Source of the DNA: Ditylenchus dipsaci
Lineage: Eukaryota; Nematoda; Chromadorea; Rhabditida; Anguinidae
Assembly: GCA_004194705.1 (NCBI GenBank)
Contig: SADC01000883.1
Location: forward strand, 1-64,000
Reading direction: 5' to 3'
Length of the DNA: 64,000 bases
Part shown: positions 52,820 through 63,179 of the stretch, piece by piece
How positions within the stretch are numbered: the stretch's first letter is position 1
Layout: every line of letters starts with the position of its first letter
Translations under genes and position numbers: made by a program
The notes under the pieces: model-generated
Databases searched by the model: none
The model's input: the letters and a program-made list of their open reading frames with translations, nothing else
What the model was told of the DNA's origin: nothing

Positions 52820-53592
52820 AAGACTTCACAATCGTCTCTTTTGAAATTTTCTTTCACGCTTTCACTAGTTACCAAACCGCAGAAATGTCTTGAGATAGTG
52901 CAGTGTGTGAATTTTTGGGCTTCCCAACTCGGTGTTAGCAAAATGTTAAATCGTACAATGGACCTCGTGTAATGGGTAGGCTATTATTCAACAACCCAAG
53001 TTTCATGATGAGGTTTCGATCACAGGTGGTGACAAAACTTTTTATCTGGGTCCGATCTCGAATTCTAGGGTTTTCCAGGGTTCTGGTCAGATCAGCTAGG
53101 TAGGAAATGGTTCGTTATTTTTGGTTGCAAAAATAACCGCCTCTTCTGTCAATCTGCCGTGGCAGTGGCTGAATTGTTGGATAACCTTATTTTCATGGTG
53201 ATTGTTCGGTCCCGGCTTGTAACAAAATCTTTAAACCGAAGGAACAATCCCTAATTGTTCTGTCATAGATAGCTCGGATTTGACTGGCCCAATGAAAAAT
53301 ACTTCGCCATATAAGCTGTAAAAATAGCCTCTCTGCCTCACCAATGTGTCTTAATACTATAGTTGGTCAAATGTACAGCTTAATTTTTATGATGAGGATT
53401 GAATCTCGGATGCTAAGCAAAAAATTTTTTATAGGATGCGGAGCCTAGCAATTAGAAAGCCCGGTCTACCCAATAATATAGAGACAATGTCTGACTTTAC
53501 TGTGCACGTTTTTTTTTCTTGTAAATTGAATGATAGTAACTAAGTTTATTTTCATGACTGATTATGTGAATCACCATAGTTATCACCATATA

Positions 53593-53769
53593 CCATATTC
53601 TCTCTAATAGAACACTACTCGATATTCGAACACCACCACGAATAGAGCACAGCCCCTTAGGGCCAAAACTAGTGGGTGAACCATCTTTTATTGCTTTTTT
53701 TAACCTGAATTCAAAAAATTTAAAAGGTTGAAAAATAGAGCACCATGGTGTTTTATTAGAGAGAATACG
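53593..53769. mobile_element. TA-type MITE, CCATATTCTCTCTAATA variant
   Basis: TACCATATTCTCTCTAATAG and TATTAGAGAGAATACGTTA form the ends. The interior has GAACACC and AGAGCACC words in inverted order and GGTTGAAAAATAGAGCACC, typical of the family. 177 bases. Confidence 0.7.
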
Positions 53770-55319
53770 TTAAGGAAACTCAATCACCATATCTGTGTAT
53801 GACCGATCCGAAAAAGTTATAATAAAGTAGGCATAAAAATCGAAGCACAGTAAGTTTTGAAATGAAAATTTGTTAAATTTTTGAGCACAGGATGGCGACG
53901 TAAGATGTTTAGACCATGGCAAATTTTTCTGTTATTTTAAGCTGTGCTAAAAGCAGTAACTTCAAAAGTAAGTCGTGATAATAAGGTAATCCAATAACTT
54001 AGATTTAAAATATTATGATGAAACCCTCCCCTATATGGCGCCAGTAATTAGTACGTTGATGGTTCAATCCTCGGCGGCGAATAATTTTTATTATTGTTGT
54101 TTGGATTAGACGCTGCCACTCCAAGTTTATTTTGCCCAAGTCAAGCAATATATCCCTGTTGCTTAATTTTCCCGGGGTCCATTCGGATTAAGTTCAGGTC
54201 AAGTGGAAAAAGTGTCGGCATTTTTGCTTTATTAATAGCCATCTATTTTGCCAATGTGTCATAATTGTCTAGTAGGTGAGGTGTATTTGTTAAGAGTTTT
54301 TCATTAGTACAGCAGGAACTATAAGCTATTTTCTAGTTCGACTGCCACATGTGCTCTACTAAACTCTTTCTCTCCGATAAATGACCGTCTAACCTATCAA
54401 TGTGTTTTGTTGACGTAGTAGGCTGATTTTGATAATGGTGTTCTAACCTTGGGTGGCAAAAAAATCTTTTAATCGTAATTTAAAGTAAAACAGTTTGGCT
54501 TCTCAGGGGTGCGGGTCGAACAGGTCGCTTACGAAATGTTATGGCTGTATGAAAAGCCGCCCATTCTAGCACTGTGGGTTTCATCTATGTAAATAGTCTG
54601 TCCGTCCGTGTATCTATAACCATTTAGTGCAACTGAATAACTGACCTTTCATACATGTGAGCTTTAGTTGACTAACATATATTCTCTGCTAAGTGGGCAG
54701 AGTCTCCCTCTCTAATAAACAGTGACCCTGTCTGATAACCAGGGTTTATCTCCACCAATTCTATTTATTCATCAACGCTTTTAGTGACTTTCTACAGTCA
54801 GAATTTCGTGGGGAACAAGATAGAAATTCTTTCACACCAAAATCACTTCAGTAAAGCAAGGTGGCTAGCAAATGTTTGACCCGGAAAGAAATAAGTACTA
54901 TTGAGAGGTAGGATTTCAGTATTATTTAGGAACTGACATTTTTTGCGATTTCAATTCACATTATTTCATGCAATCGTATGCTGAAAATGACGGCAAGAAG
55001 CCTGACTACATTTTGAGTGTAAGGTTGCAAATGATTGTGTAAATTAAAATTGGGAAAACACATCAGTTCCAGGACACTACCTAAAAGTACTGGGATTGTT
55101 CTATTGAGGATTTTATCAAATTGGACATGGTTCAATGTTTTTTTGAATTTCAGCTAATACTTTATAGTAACTTTTCATCTGTATGATAGATCAAATGAAA
55201 GCCCAGAACCTTGGCTACATTTTGACACTAAATTTGTAAATAAAAGGAGATTATAATAAGGTCCGCAGCCGGTGGTAGTCGAACCCGGATTAAAAAAAAT
55301 ATTCAAATTTCAGTAAAAA

Positions 55320-55477
55320 ATAGGCAGCGGTGCCAGCGAAAAAATCGGCACCGGCACCGGTGCGGCACCGGTGCCGGTGCTTTTTGGTTAAAATTTGGCA
55401 CCGGCACCAGCACCGGTGCCAGCAAAAACTTGGCACCGGCACCGGTGCCCGCACCGGTGCTTTTACATCACTGGTTA
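55320..55477. repeat. GGCACCGGTGCC repeats with hAT-like right end
   Basis: Nine or so overlapping GGCACCGGCACCGG/GGTGCC units are palindromic. The right end TTTTACATCACTG matches the hAT-like MITE end at 16778. The left end is GCAGCGGTGCCAGCG without a clear duplication. 55533-55687 is a CCGTACAACCTCTATTAATC MITE variant. Confidence 0.6.
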
Positions 55478-55689
55478 CGTTACACGAAGAGTTTACCTGT
55501 GGCAGAGCTTACTGAAAAGTACGGCCATTTTCCGTACAACCTCTATTAATCCCTCTCACCCTTTAATAACCCACAGTCTTGTTTCTTGTCTAGGATTTTA
55601 GAGTAAAGGTAATTTTTTATTTACAATTTCAAAATTTTCATGTAGTTGAAATCAATACACTACGGAGAATTACTGGAGGTTATACAGTA

Positions 55690-56375
55690 TGTAATCATGA
55701 ATTTGACAACGGAAAAAACTTCAGAAAGCTTTTGCATTTTTCTAAGAACACGAAATGCAGATCAAAAAATTTACTAGGTCGCAGCTTGAATTTAACTAAT
55801 GTATACCCCTGTAATTTCTGTTTTCCTGACTCCTGTTGATCACTGTTTATTTTTCGATTATTTCGATAGCTCTTTAACTGTAGGTGTAAGCATGCGCGTT
55901 TGTTTTTTCATATCGCCTTGCTGGACTAAAATAATCGAATAAACTTCAAAAGCAGCTTTTATTACCCACATTCAGTAATTTATTGACTGAATGTGTTCGG
56001 AACGCGATTTATCTCACTTTTCGTGGACCTTTTGTGGAGATCTTGGTGTCATTGAATAGCCCTTTCATTGTAGATAGAGGCATGCTTGTCGGATTTTTCA
56101 TATCTCCCTACTGGACGAAAAATTGGGGCCGGAAGACTTTTTGCAATTAGATTTGGGGTTTGCTGTGAATAAAATTGAGATTTCGCCCCCTTGAAGTTGA
56201 AAAGTGGAGGTTTTATGTGAAAATATCAAAAATATTTGAATTGGCGCCAATTTTCTGGCAATACCGCCAGGCCTACTAGCCTTCGTAATGAAACTTCTTG
56301 TGATATTTTTTTTTTCGGACTATGCTTTTAGTAAACCCTGTTATTGCCAATTTGTCGCATTTTTTTCACATTCCC
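55690..56375. other. No supported feature
   Basis: Moderately AT-rich. Two related stretches (55880-55925 and 56065-56110: GCATGCNNGT.. CATATC..CTACTGGAC) hint at a direct duplication of about 185 bases. No exon or inverted repeat was found. Confidence 0.35.
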
Positions 56376-56379
56376 CCAA

Positions 56380-56820
56380 ACCATCAGGATAGGTTCTGAA
56401 CCACGTGGTTACCCCACAACTATCAGTATGAGGCTCGATTCATGGGGCTCGAAACAACAGGAAAGTACTCCAACCACCACGACGGAGCCCAAACTTTGTG
56501 GATACCCTTCAAACACCAGGATAGGGATCGAATCACATTCATACCCTTCAACAACCAGGAAGAGGCTCGAACTACCAGGAAAGTACTCTAACCGACAGGA
56601 TGAGGTCTAAACCACATGGATAAGCCCTAACCACCAGGACGGGACCCAAACAACGTGAATGCCCTCAAAGATCAGGACGGGACCTAAACCACCAGGATAG
56701 GGCTCGAACCATCAGGAAAGTACTCGAACCGCCAAGATTGGATCCGAACTACTTAGAAACCCCTTAGCAACCAAATGAGGCACGAACTACCTGGATGCCC
56801 CTAACCATCAGAAACGTAGA
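56380..56820 (+). repeat. Minisatellite of ACCACCAGGA..CTCGA units
   Basis: Diverged units of about 25-35 bases alternate AACCACCAGGATAGGGCTCG, ATCAGGAAAGTACTCGAACC and related words across 440 bases. The inverted copy at 63730-64000 and another at 59100-59235 (GTGGTTCGGGCTCCATTCT) show the same array on the other strand. Confidence 0.75.
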
Positions 56821-57356
56821 GAAGGAAAGTGGGCGGTAATTTTGTAGGCCAGAAGGGGGGGGGTAGTGGATATACAGGTAGGGGTAATAAGAGGAGTATG
56901 TGATGGATTAACACATACCTACCATTAAAATTTCAAAATAGGGTACAGGTGCCGATAGGCCCCTTTGAAAACTAGTTATAAAATGTTTCGATATGGAAGC
57001 CCTGTGTTAACCAGCAATCGAAATTGTTTACTCCTAATTTTGTACTAGCTAAACCAATATCAATAGAAAAAGTTGCAAAATATTGCTAATGAAGTCAAGT
57101 GTCGATATAACGGCACCCTGTGGACCGGTTATAGGTGTCGTTGTATGGGGATATTTTTTTCACTGCATTTTTCGATATCCAGTAGAGAACAAACAACAAA
57201 GAGCAAAAACAGAGATAACAAAAAACGGTGATACTAGAAATGAGCAAATTTTTCACAACTCCTTTTAAAATTCCAATTTAGTTTGCAAAAACTAGGCTCA
57301 AATCTGAATTTTTTTTTGATCAAAACAGAAGAGTTCCGTTACATCGGGACTAGTTT
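56527..57356 (+). repeat. Left arm of a long inverted repeat (~830 bases)
   Basis: The sequence from ATCGAATCACATTCATACCC to CATCGGGACTAGTTT is complementary to 63180-64000 with only a few percent difference. It includes GATATAACGGCACCC (Tigger-like), GATGGATTAACACATACC and a run of G. High identity indicates a recent origin. Because the right arm runs into the window end, the true outer border is unknown. Confidence 0.9.
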
Positions 57357-57479
57357 AATTGATATTTAATTAACTTTTTAATTACTGAAACAGCAAAACA
57401 GTAGTGGTTCACCTCAAAAATTTAAAAAATGAGCAAAAAATTCATGAACCCTTTAAGGCTAGTTTAACGAAGTTACGCT

Positions 57480-57830
57480 CCTACTCAGGGTTTTCAAGAA
57501 TTAAGGCTTTAAGTAGGCTTAGGCTTTCAGGCTTAGGCCAGCGTATGTAAGGCTCCGATTAGGCTCGACGTAGACCAGCGTATGTTAGGGCTGATGCTTT
57601 TAGAATTAAGGCTCTAAGTAGGCTTAGGCTTTCAGGCTTAGGCCAGCGTATGTAAGGCTCCGATTAGGCTCGACGTAGACCAGCGTATGTTAGGGCTCAG
57701 GCTTAGGCTCAGGCTTTAGGCTTAAGCCAGCGTATGTTAGGCTTAGGCTTTAGGCTTCAAGGCGTAGGCTTTAAGGGCTCAGGCTCTTTCAGCGTAAGTT
57801 AGGATGAAGCCTAAGTCTAAGCCTTAGAGT
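57480..57830 (+). repeat. Degenerate TTAGGC array with ~100-base direct duplication
   Basis: GGCTTAGGCTTTCAGGCTTA-type words recur throughout; 57500-57595 and 57602-57697 are nearly identical. CCAGCGTATGTTAGG alternates with them, also found in the CCTTGGTC MITE family. TTAGGC is the nematode telomere repeat, but here it is scattered and mixed, so this is an interstitial array and not a telomere. Confidence 0.7.
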
Positions 57831-58180
57831 CTCAGATCCCGATTTATTTATAAAACTTTGACGTATGAAAATCGGTCGCTAAAAAATGTTGAGAGCTCAA
57901 CAGGGGTCAACATGGGGCTCAACATTTGCCAAAACTTTGCAGAGACAAGATCTCGAATTTCTGCTATTGCCATCTTGTAGAGCTCAAAAGGTTGAGGAGG
58001 GTCAATATCAGATTTGTCACCTCCCCTAAAAAAATCGATATTTTAGTATTTTTCAATAATGTTGACCCCTAAAATGTTGACCCCTCAACACGACCACATT
58101 TACAGCCATTAATAAGAGTGTTGATTTTGCTTGAAGACATTGGAGTTTCAAAAAATTAGATTTGGCTTTAAAAATGACTA

Positions 58181-58326
58181 CCGTATTTTCTCTATTAAAC
58201 GCCCCCTTTTCAATAAACGCCCTTTTTGACTAAATTTTTAGAGCTAAAGTTATTTCTGATTAGCAAATTCAGAGCTTTTGTGGGGTTGAAAAATAAACGC
58301 CTGGAGCTTTTAATAGAAAAAATACG
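58181..58326. mobile_element. TA-type MITE, short copy
   Basis: CCGTATTTTCTCTATTAAAC and TTTTAATAGAAAAAATACG ends with TA on the left. The interior shares AGAGCTAAAG..CAGAGCTTTTG and GGTTGAAAAATAAACGCC. 146 bases. Confidence 0.75.
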
Positions 58327-59476
58327 TTACACATTTTTTTTAACACAGAATACCATCTGTAATATGGAACCCCTTCTGATAGAAGACCCCTCCTGAAGGA
58401 TCAACGAAAATAAAAGACACGTCTCTATTTAAGACTCCCCTTCCCCATGGCTTTGTAAAATGCCTAATTTGTTCACTGTGAACTTAAATTTTTTTAGAGA
58501 AATTAAAAAATCCGTTACAATTTGACTAGAAAAAATAAGTTCTGCGCTCAAAATGGGGTCTAATTTTTTATTTTAAACTTTTTGCGCTGAACTCGGCGCT
58601 AAGTCTGGACTTTTGTCTGCCCTGCAAATTTTCGGAAAGCTGTTTGCTTTTGTAAAACTCTTTCTGCTACTTTCAAAGGATGTCAAGGCTTTTTTTTGAT
58701 ATGACTCTGTATCATAAAAATAAAGTTAAATAAAAGTTGGTGTTTTATTCATTTCATATTAGCAGCCTTTCCAGTAGGGGACCACAGGTAGGTTGTTCCT
58801 GAATTTAGTGAAGGTGAAAACATCTCTCGGTAGAGCCGCTACTTGCGATACACGTTGTTTTGCTGTTATTAGAGTTCTATGCAATAAGTATTAATGTTTC
58901 GCTCACTACACTTATTTTGATATTTTCCGGAGCAGTATGGTCGAAATACACAAGAGCTCTATTCTATTATAAAACCCCTGTCAGGATGTTAAAAAATATG
59001 AACCCCATTTTTTCTATTAGAGAAATACAATAACAACCTTTTATTTCACAAAAAACTTTGTAAATAGCGAATGATGTTGCTTTTTGAATTAATTTTCGAG
59101 TTGGCGGTTTTGGTGTATCTAAGTGGTTCGGGCTCCATTCTAGTGGTTTTGGCTTATCAAAGTGCTTCGAGCTCTATCCTGATGGTTCGGGTGCATCCAC
59201 GTGTTTGGGGTACTTTCCTGGTACTTGGGGGATAATCACTAGGGTTGCGCGCGTTCGTTTAATTTGGCCTAAGCCGTTTACCGCTTAGGACCCGTTTATC
59301 AGATCCGTTTATCATTTACGTTTAATGAAAATGACCCGTTTAAACGGCCGTTTAATCCGTTTAATTTGTTATTTTCCATACTTAAGTGTTCAACCACATA
59401 GAAACATCATTCTCGGACAATTTTATTGACAAACAGAAACGCTCAATAAACAGAAGAGTTAATGAAACGTAAAACA

Positions 59477-59619
59477 CAGTCAAACCACGTATTTACAAAC
59501 CCTCGAATTAACGAAAAATCTAACATAACGAACCTTTATTCGATGCCTATTTGGTCAGCGATTTGCGGGGAGAGGCCAACCCTAGTCTTTAAAGGTTTCG
59601 TTGAGACGAAGTTTGACTG
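59477..59619. mobile_element. Small Tigger-like MITE
   Basis: CAGTCAAACCACGTATTTAC and a right end GAGACGAAGTTTGACTG are complementary at the tips; TA follows on the right. CAGTCAAAC..GTTTGACTG ends are typical of pogo/Tigger-derived MITEs. An open frame of 114 codons runs through it and is not considered coding. Confidence 0.68.
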
Positions 59620-59820
59620 TATTAGTCATCTCCGGATTCTTCGTCATCTGATTTTTTCTTGCTCAACTTCTTTTTCATCAGGCTCTGTGGAAGGCGCAAA
59701 TTTTAACTTTTTTAGGTGCCATTTTCTAAAAAAGGCGATATTAAAAAGGATAAAACCAACCATTAAAACAATAATGGCTAGAATAGAAGAGCGGCCTTGC
59801 CACTAAAACCGAAAAGAATA

Positions 59821-60038
59821 CCGTATTTCTCTAATTACTCACCCATGTAAGTTATTTTTCGGTTCCTCCAAAACCGGGAAATCTCGAGATTATGGGTTCT
59901 TAACCCAATTCTTAAAAGTGGGACCGGTAGAGCTCGCGGTAGTTGAGAAAGCGCAATAGACAGCTTTGCAAAAAAAAATCTGTGGGCTGAGATATAGGTG
60001 CTCAAAGTTGAGGGGGTGAATTATTAGAGGAAATACGG
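59821..60038. mobile_element. TA-type MITE, reference copy
   Basis: CCGTATTTCTCTAATTACTC and TTATTAGAGGAAATACGG are flanked by TA on both sides (59819-59820 and 60039-60040). It is uninterrupted and serves to define the empty site of the nested copy at 32460-35186. 218 bases. Confidence 0.88.
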
Positions 60039-60309
60039 TAAATTCGATAGTGCAGAAATTGATTGTATTGAGACGAAACATATATTTTATGAAAATTAAT
60101 ATTTGAGATTTGTTCATTTGATGGTCATTTTATCTACACAATTGAACGGATTGAACGCCGTTTAGCAGACTCGTTCATCGTTTAATCCGTTTATCTCGGA
60201 CATGTTAATCGTTTCGTTCAATTTCTCATAAAAAAAACCGTTTAATCGTTTAAACGAACGCGCGCAACCCTAATAAACATTAACAGACGTTTTAACTGGT
60301 TTCCTTTAT

Positions 60310-61005
60310 TGGGGCACCATGGTATAATGGGAATGGGAGTACAATCTGGAGAACCAATACAATTAGACAATAATAGATTATTGACTGGAGAAACTGGAGG
60401 AGCGTCTTCTACCACATCAGCAGAGGACTCGACTGGAGCTCGACCAAAGTTGACTTCGGCTGAAGAGACCAACGGCTGGAGGCAGGACTATTCTCGATCT
60501 TTTCCCATTCACCATGGCGTGCACCAATGGAGAACTAGCAGAAACCTGTTCGCTTGCAAGTGGGAGCGCGGACTGGAGGAGCGAATCGAAAATATACGGA
60601 GGGAATCCGTGTGCATCATATGCGGACATCACAGGAGAATCAGTCATGCTGGATCCAGAAAGAGAAGCAGGAGTGACATCTTCATCCCAATCGCTGGTAT
60701 CTGAAAATGATTCCAAGGCTAGGACCAACTCGGTCTCTGAGCCTGGAGTAATATGTGGAGAAACTAATAAATCTGGATTGTCGAGTCATCAGTCACCTCA
60801 ACTGGAAGCTCTGTGACTGGAGTAGACTGGAGAACTATAGAATCTGTTAAGGCCTGCACTCGTGCAGCAACCTCTACCACATCTTGGTAAGACTGGAGGA
60901 ATCCAGAGTTCATAACACCCTGCATTAAACTGGAGAAAAGCGTCTTATGATCAGGAGTAGACTCAACTGATCGCGCACTGGATTTAATAGCTTTAATGGC
61001 ACTAA
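60310..61005 (-). pseudogene. Frameshifted coding remnant, Ser/Pro/acidic protein
   Basis: Three minus-strand frames join end to end with normal codon texture: AIKSSARSVESTPDHKTLF.. with QSYQDVVEVAARVQALTDS (61005 to about 60785), then ALESFSDTSDWDEDVTPASL.. with YDAHGFPPYIFDSLLQ (60780-60450), then EVNFGRAPVESSADVVEDAP (60460-60310). Single-base shifts near 60783 and 60455 break it. GC content is well above the flanks. The word CTCCAGT recurs about a dozen times. I do not recognise the protein; a gag-like or host gene fragment trapped in the inverted-repeat interior are both possible. Confidence 0.5.
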
Positions 61006-61259
61006 CCTTTCAGGAGACATCAATAGAGCAGCTAACTAACAAAAATCCAAAATATAATCTATCTGATCTATTGGGATTATTCGTAGTGTCGCCATGTCAA
61101 ACAAATCTGGATGGGATAAATCGTATTTCGAATTTGCCTTTCAAACTGGGTTATTTAAAGTTGCAGTAGGTTTCGTTCGAAACCTATTGTCTTGACTGGA
61201 ACGCCGTTCGTCAGAACGCAACAATCCTTACACTAACTTGCCACCTACTTACTCTACCA

Positions 61260-61790
61260 GACCACATACTTTTACTAATTTTTTCAAGACAAAAAATGAT
61301 GTGAAAATACAGAAATTATAGTTAAATGAAAGTTTGATGTTTGTTTTATTTGGCTACAGCGGAATGCTTTTTCCTATATGCGAAAACTGACTTCCGCATA
61401 AAAATCTAAGTTATGGCCCTGGGAATGTCAAAATATGTAAATTGTAGTTAGCCAAAATTTTCGAATTTCTTTCTGTTGGGCAGCAGTATCTGCTCCCACA
61501 CAACACCTCCGGGTACACCAAAACAGACTAATGCACTTAAAACTGAGTTATGGGCCTTGAAATGCCAAAAAATTTAAATTATAGTGAACAGCAATTTTCG
61601 AATTTGTTTTGGTCGTTTCTCCTCCCTTTGTTTGTTGTTTGTTTCTCCTCCCATACAACAGCTCCAATCATTTAGAACAGCTCATTTGATAGCTGAAACT
61701 ATGGCAGCGTGCCCTTTCCTATGTACTAACACCTATTTATGTACTTAGAACTGAGTTATGGACCTTGGAAGGCCGGAAAACGATGTTTGC
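61260..61790 (+). repeat. Degenerate tandem units with ACTGAGTTATGG
   Basis: Three units of about 130-200 bases share ACTNANTTATGGNCCTTGGAA, AATTNTAGTNANC and TTTTCGAATTT. They are diverged and non-coding. Confidence 0.5.
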
Positions 61791-61880
61791 CACCGTTAGG
61801 ATTCGAACCTGCATAGTTAACTTTATGTCGTGACGACGGTAGATAACAGCGCTTTAGTATAAGGCGGGAGAAGGATGTCC
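61790..61880 (-). pseudogene. tRNA-like relic (minus strand)
   Basis: The minus strand contains GCAGGTTCGAATCCTAACGG, a perfect B box, preceded by CTGTTATCTACCGTCGTCACGA, which resembles the D/anticodon region of a tRNA. The CACCG acceptor bases are only partly matched upstream. Likely a tRNA pseudogene. Confidence 0.5.
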
Positions 61881-62143
61881 AAAAAGCAAAACATCAATAT
61901 TACTAGTCAAACATTTTGGAAAATTAATTTGAATAGTGCATTAGCCAAGTTCCAGTAAGTTAGCTTCGACCAAATTGTCGAAATTGGCAGATTTTTGCAT
62001 AATTCTAATCATAAAAAAGTTGGCCAATAGACATCTGAAAGTGTTTGGTTGACATTGTTAATGAACTTTAGTGCCGCTCTAAACATAGAGACAGGCAATT
62101 GCACTCAAACCCTTTATTTCAAGTGCTCCACATTGTATACCTA

Positions 62144-62619
62144 CAGGGTGTGTCGAAAAATCAACTACTGCTAAATTCCGAATTCATTTTTATACGGTGT
62201 TTTAAATTAACATTATGATAGTTCTCGCTTGAATTTCTCACGACTGTTTTACAGAATCCTACGTGAAATTAGGAAGTTCTGAAGAATAGGGCCCGAAAAT
62301 TATTCAATTCGGCTGGGGGAGATCCTACCTACCGTATTTCTTCTAATTAAAAAAAGATTTTTCAACCCCTCGAAAATAGGGAAAATTCGCAATCGATCTT
62401 GAGATTTTCGCATGAAAATCCATAATCAAAAAAGCGGAATCGGTAAAGCTTGTGGGAGTTGACAAAATGCACTAAACAACTCTGCAAAATGTTTGCTATG
62501 AGCCAAGATACAGACCCTCAAAGTAGGCAGTGCCGGTTTATTAGAGACAGCCGTTTAATTAGAGGAAATACGGCACGCAAAATTATTTTTAGGTGTTTAA
62601 GTTGTTTTAAAGCACCCTG
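62144..62619. mobile_element. Mariner-like element split by a TA-type MITE
   Basis: CAGGGTGTGTCGAAAAATCA and a right end AAAGCACCCTG, each flanked by TA, enclose 476 bases. Half of that is the MITE at 62332-62573. No transposase. Confidence 0.7.
62332..62573. mobile_element. TA-type MITE nested in the mariner-like element
   Basis: CCGTATTTCTTCTAATTAAA and TTTAATTAGAGGAAATACGG mark the ends. The interior matches the reference copy (TCGGTAAAGCTTGTGG, CAAAATG, CAGACCCTCAAAGT). TA precedes the left end; the right flank reads CA. Confidence 0.8.
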
Positions 62620-63179
62620 TACGAGACAATCAAGTGATAATCTACCAATAATGCACCAATCATTGGAGTAATCTAGTGCAGATAATTTTTTTTTGCTGAA
62701 TTTTTTGTTGAAAGTTGATTTGATAAACTGACAAGATTAGTTCTCCAGGAAAACCTTGCATCATTTCAGTCGTGAACCAAATCAACACAGATTTTGCCAA
62801 ATTTTGATAATTGCACATAAAAGACTCTACATCTTAAAGTGTGCTGACAAAAAATCTCTGTAAAACATTGTTTTCTACTTTTAACGTAAAATCTTTGTAG
62901 CCAGAGAATTAGTTGGTAAACCTTAATTTTCAGTTTTATAACACAAACAGTCAGAAAAACACGAATTAATTACATTTGCTGCTCTCAAACATGGCCAAAT
63001 ACATAGATTAGTTTATAGTAGATCCCCTCACACGAGTAACTCAACAACAAAATATAGCATTAGCATACTCGTTGTAACGACACTCCCTCGCATAATTTTG
63101 GATGACCGACAGAGAAACACGAAAAACGTTTGCCCCGTATAACGACATTCTTGGTATCAAAAAAACGTCCCAAGCAGTC

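Larger units (their letters stand above)
51667..54480 (+). repeat. Field of tRNA-like repeats (about seven degenerate copies)
   Basis: Copies begin near 51667, 51845, 52965, 53160, 53340, 54020 and 54400. A typical one has GTGTAGGTAGGCTG (A-box-like), CCCAACTTTCATG, and AGTTCGACCCCGGATGGCAA (B-box-like) followed by a T-rich tail; others read GGTTTCGATCACAGGTGG or GGATTGAATCTCGGATG. Spacers also share AATGTGTCNTAAT words. The pattern suggests an old tRNA-derived SINE family. None folds as a full tRNA. Confidence 0.55.
59240..60272. mobile_element. hAT-like element, TAGGGTTGCGCGCGTTCG ends
   Basis: TAGGGTTGCGCGCGTTCGTT and AACGAACGCGCGCAACCCTA are perfect ends. Flanks ATAATCAC (59232-59239) and ATAAACAT (60273-60280) match at 6 of 8, a likely decayed 8-base duplication. 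Subterminal CCGTTTAATCGTTTA-type words repeat on both sides. Two MITEs are nested inside (59477-59619, 59821-60038). No hAT transposase motif is visible. Confidence 0.8.

Noticed and set aside
57480..57830. Telomere end
   Set aside because: TTAGGC words are scattered and interrupted, and complex sequence continues on both sides.
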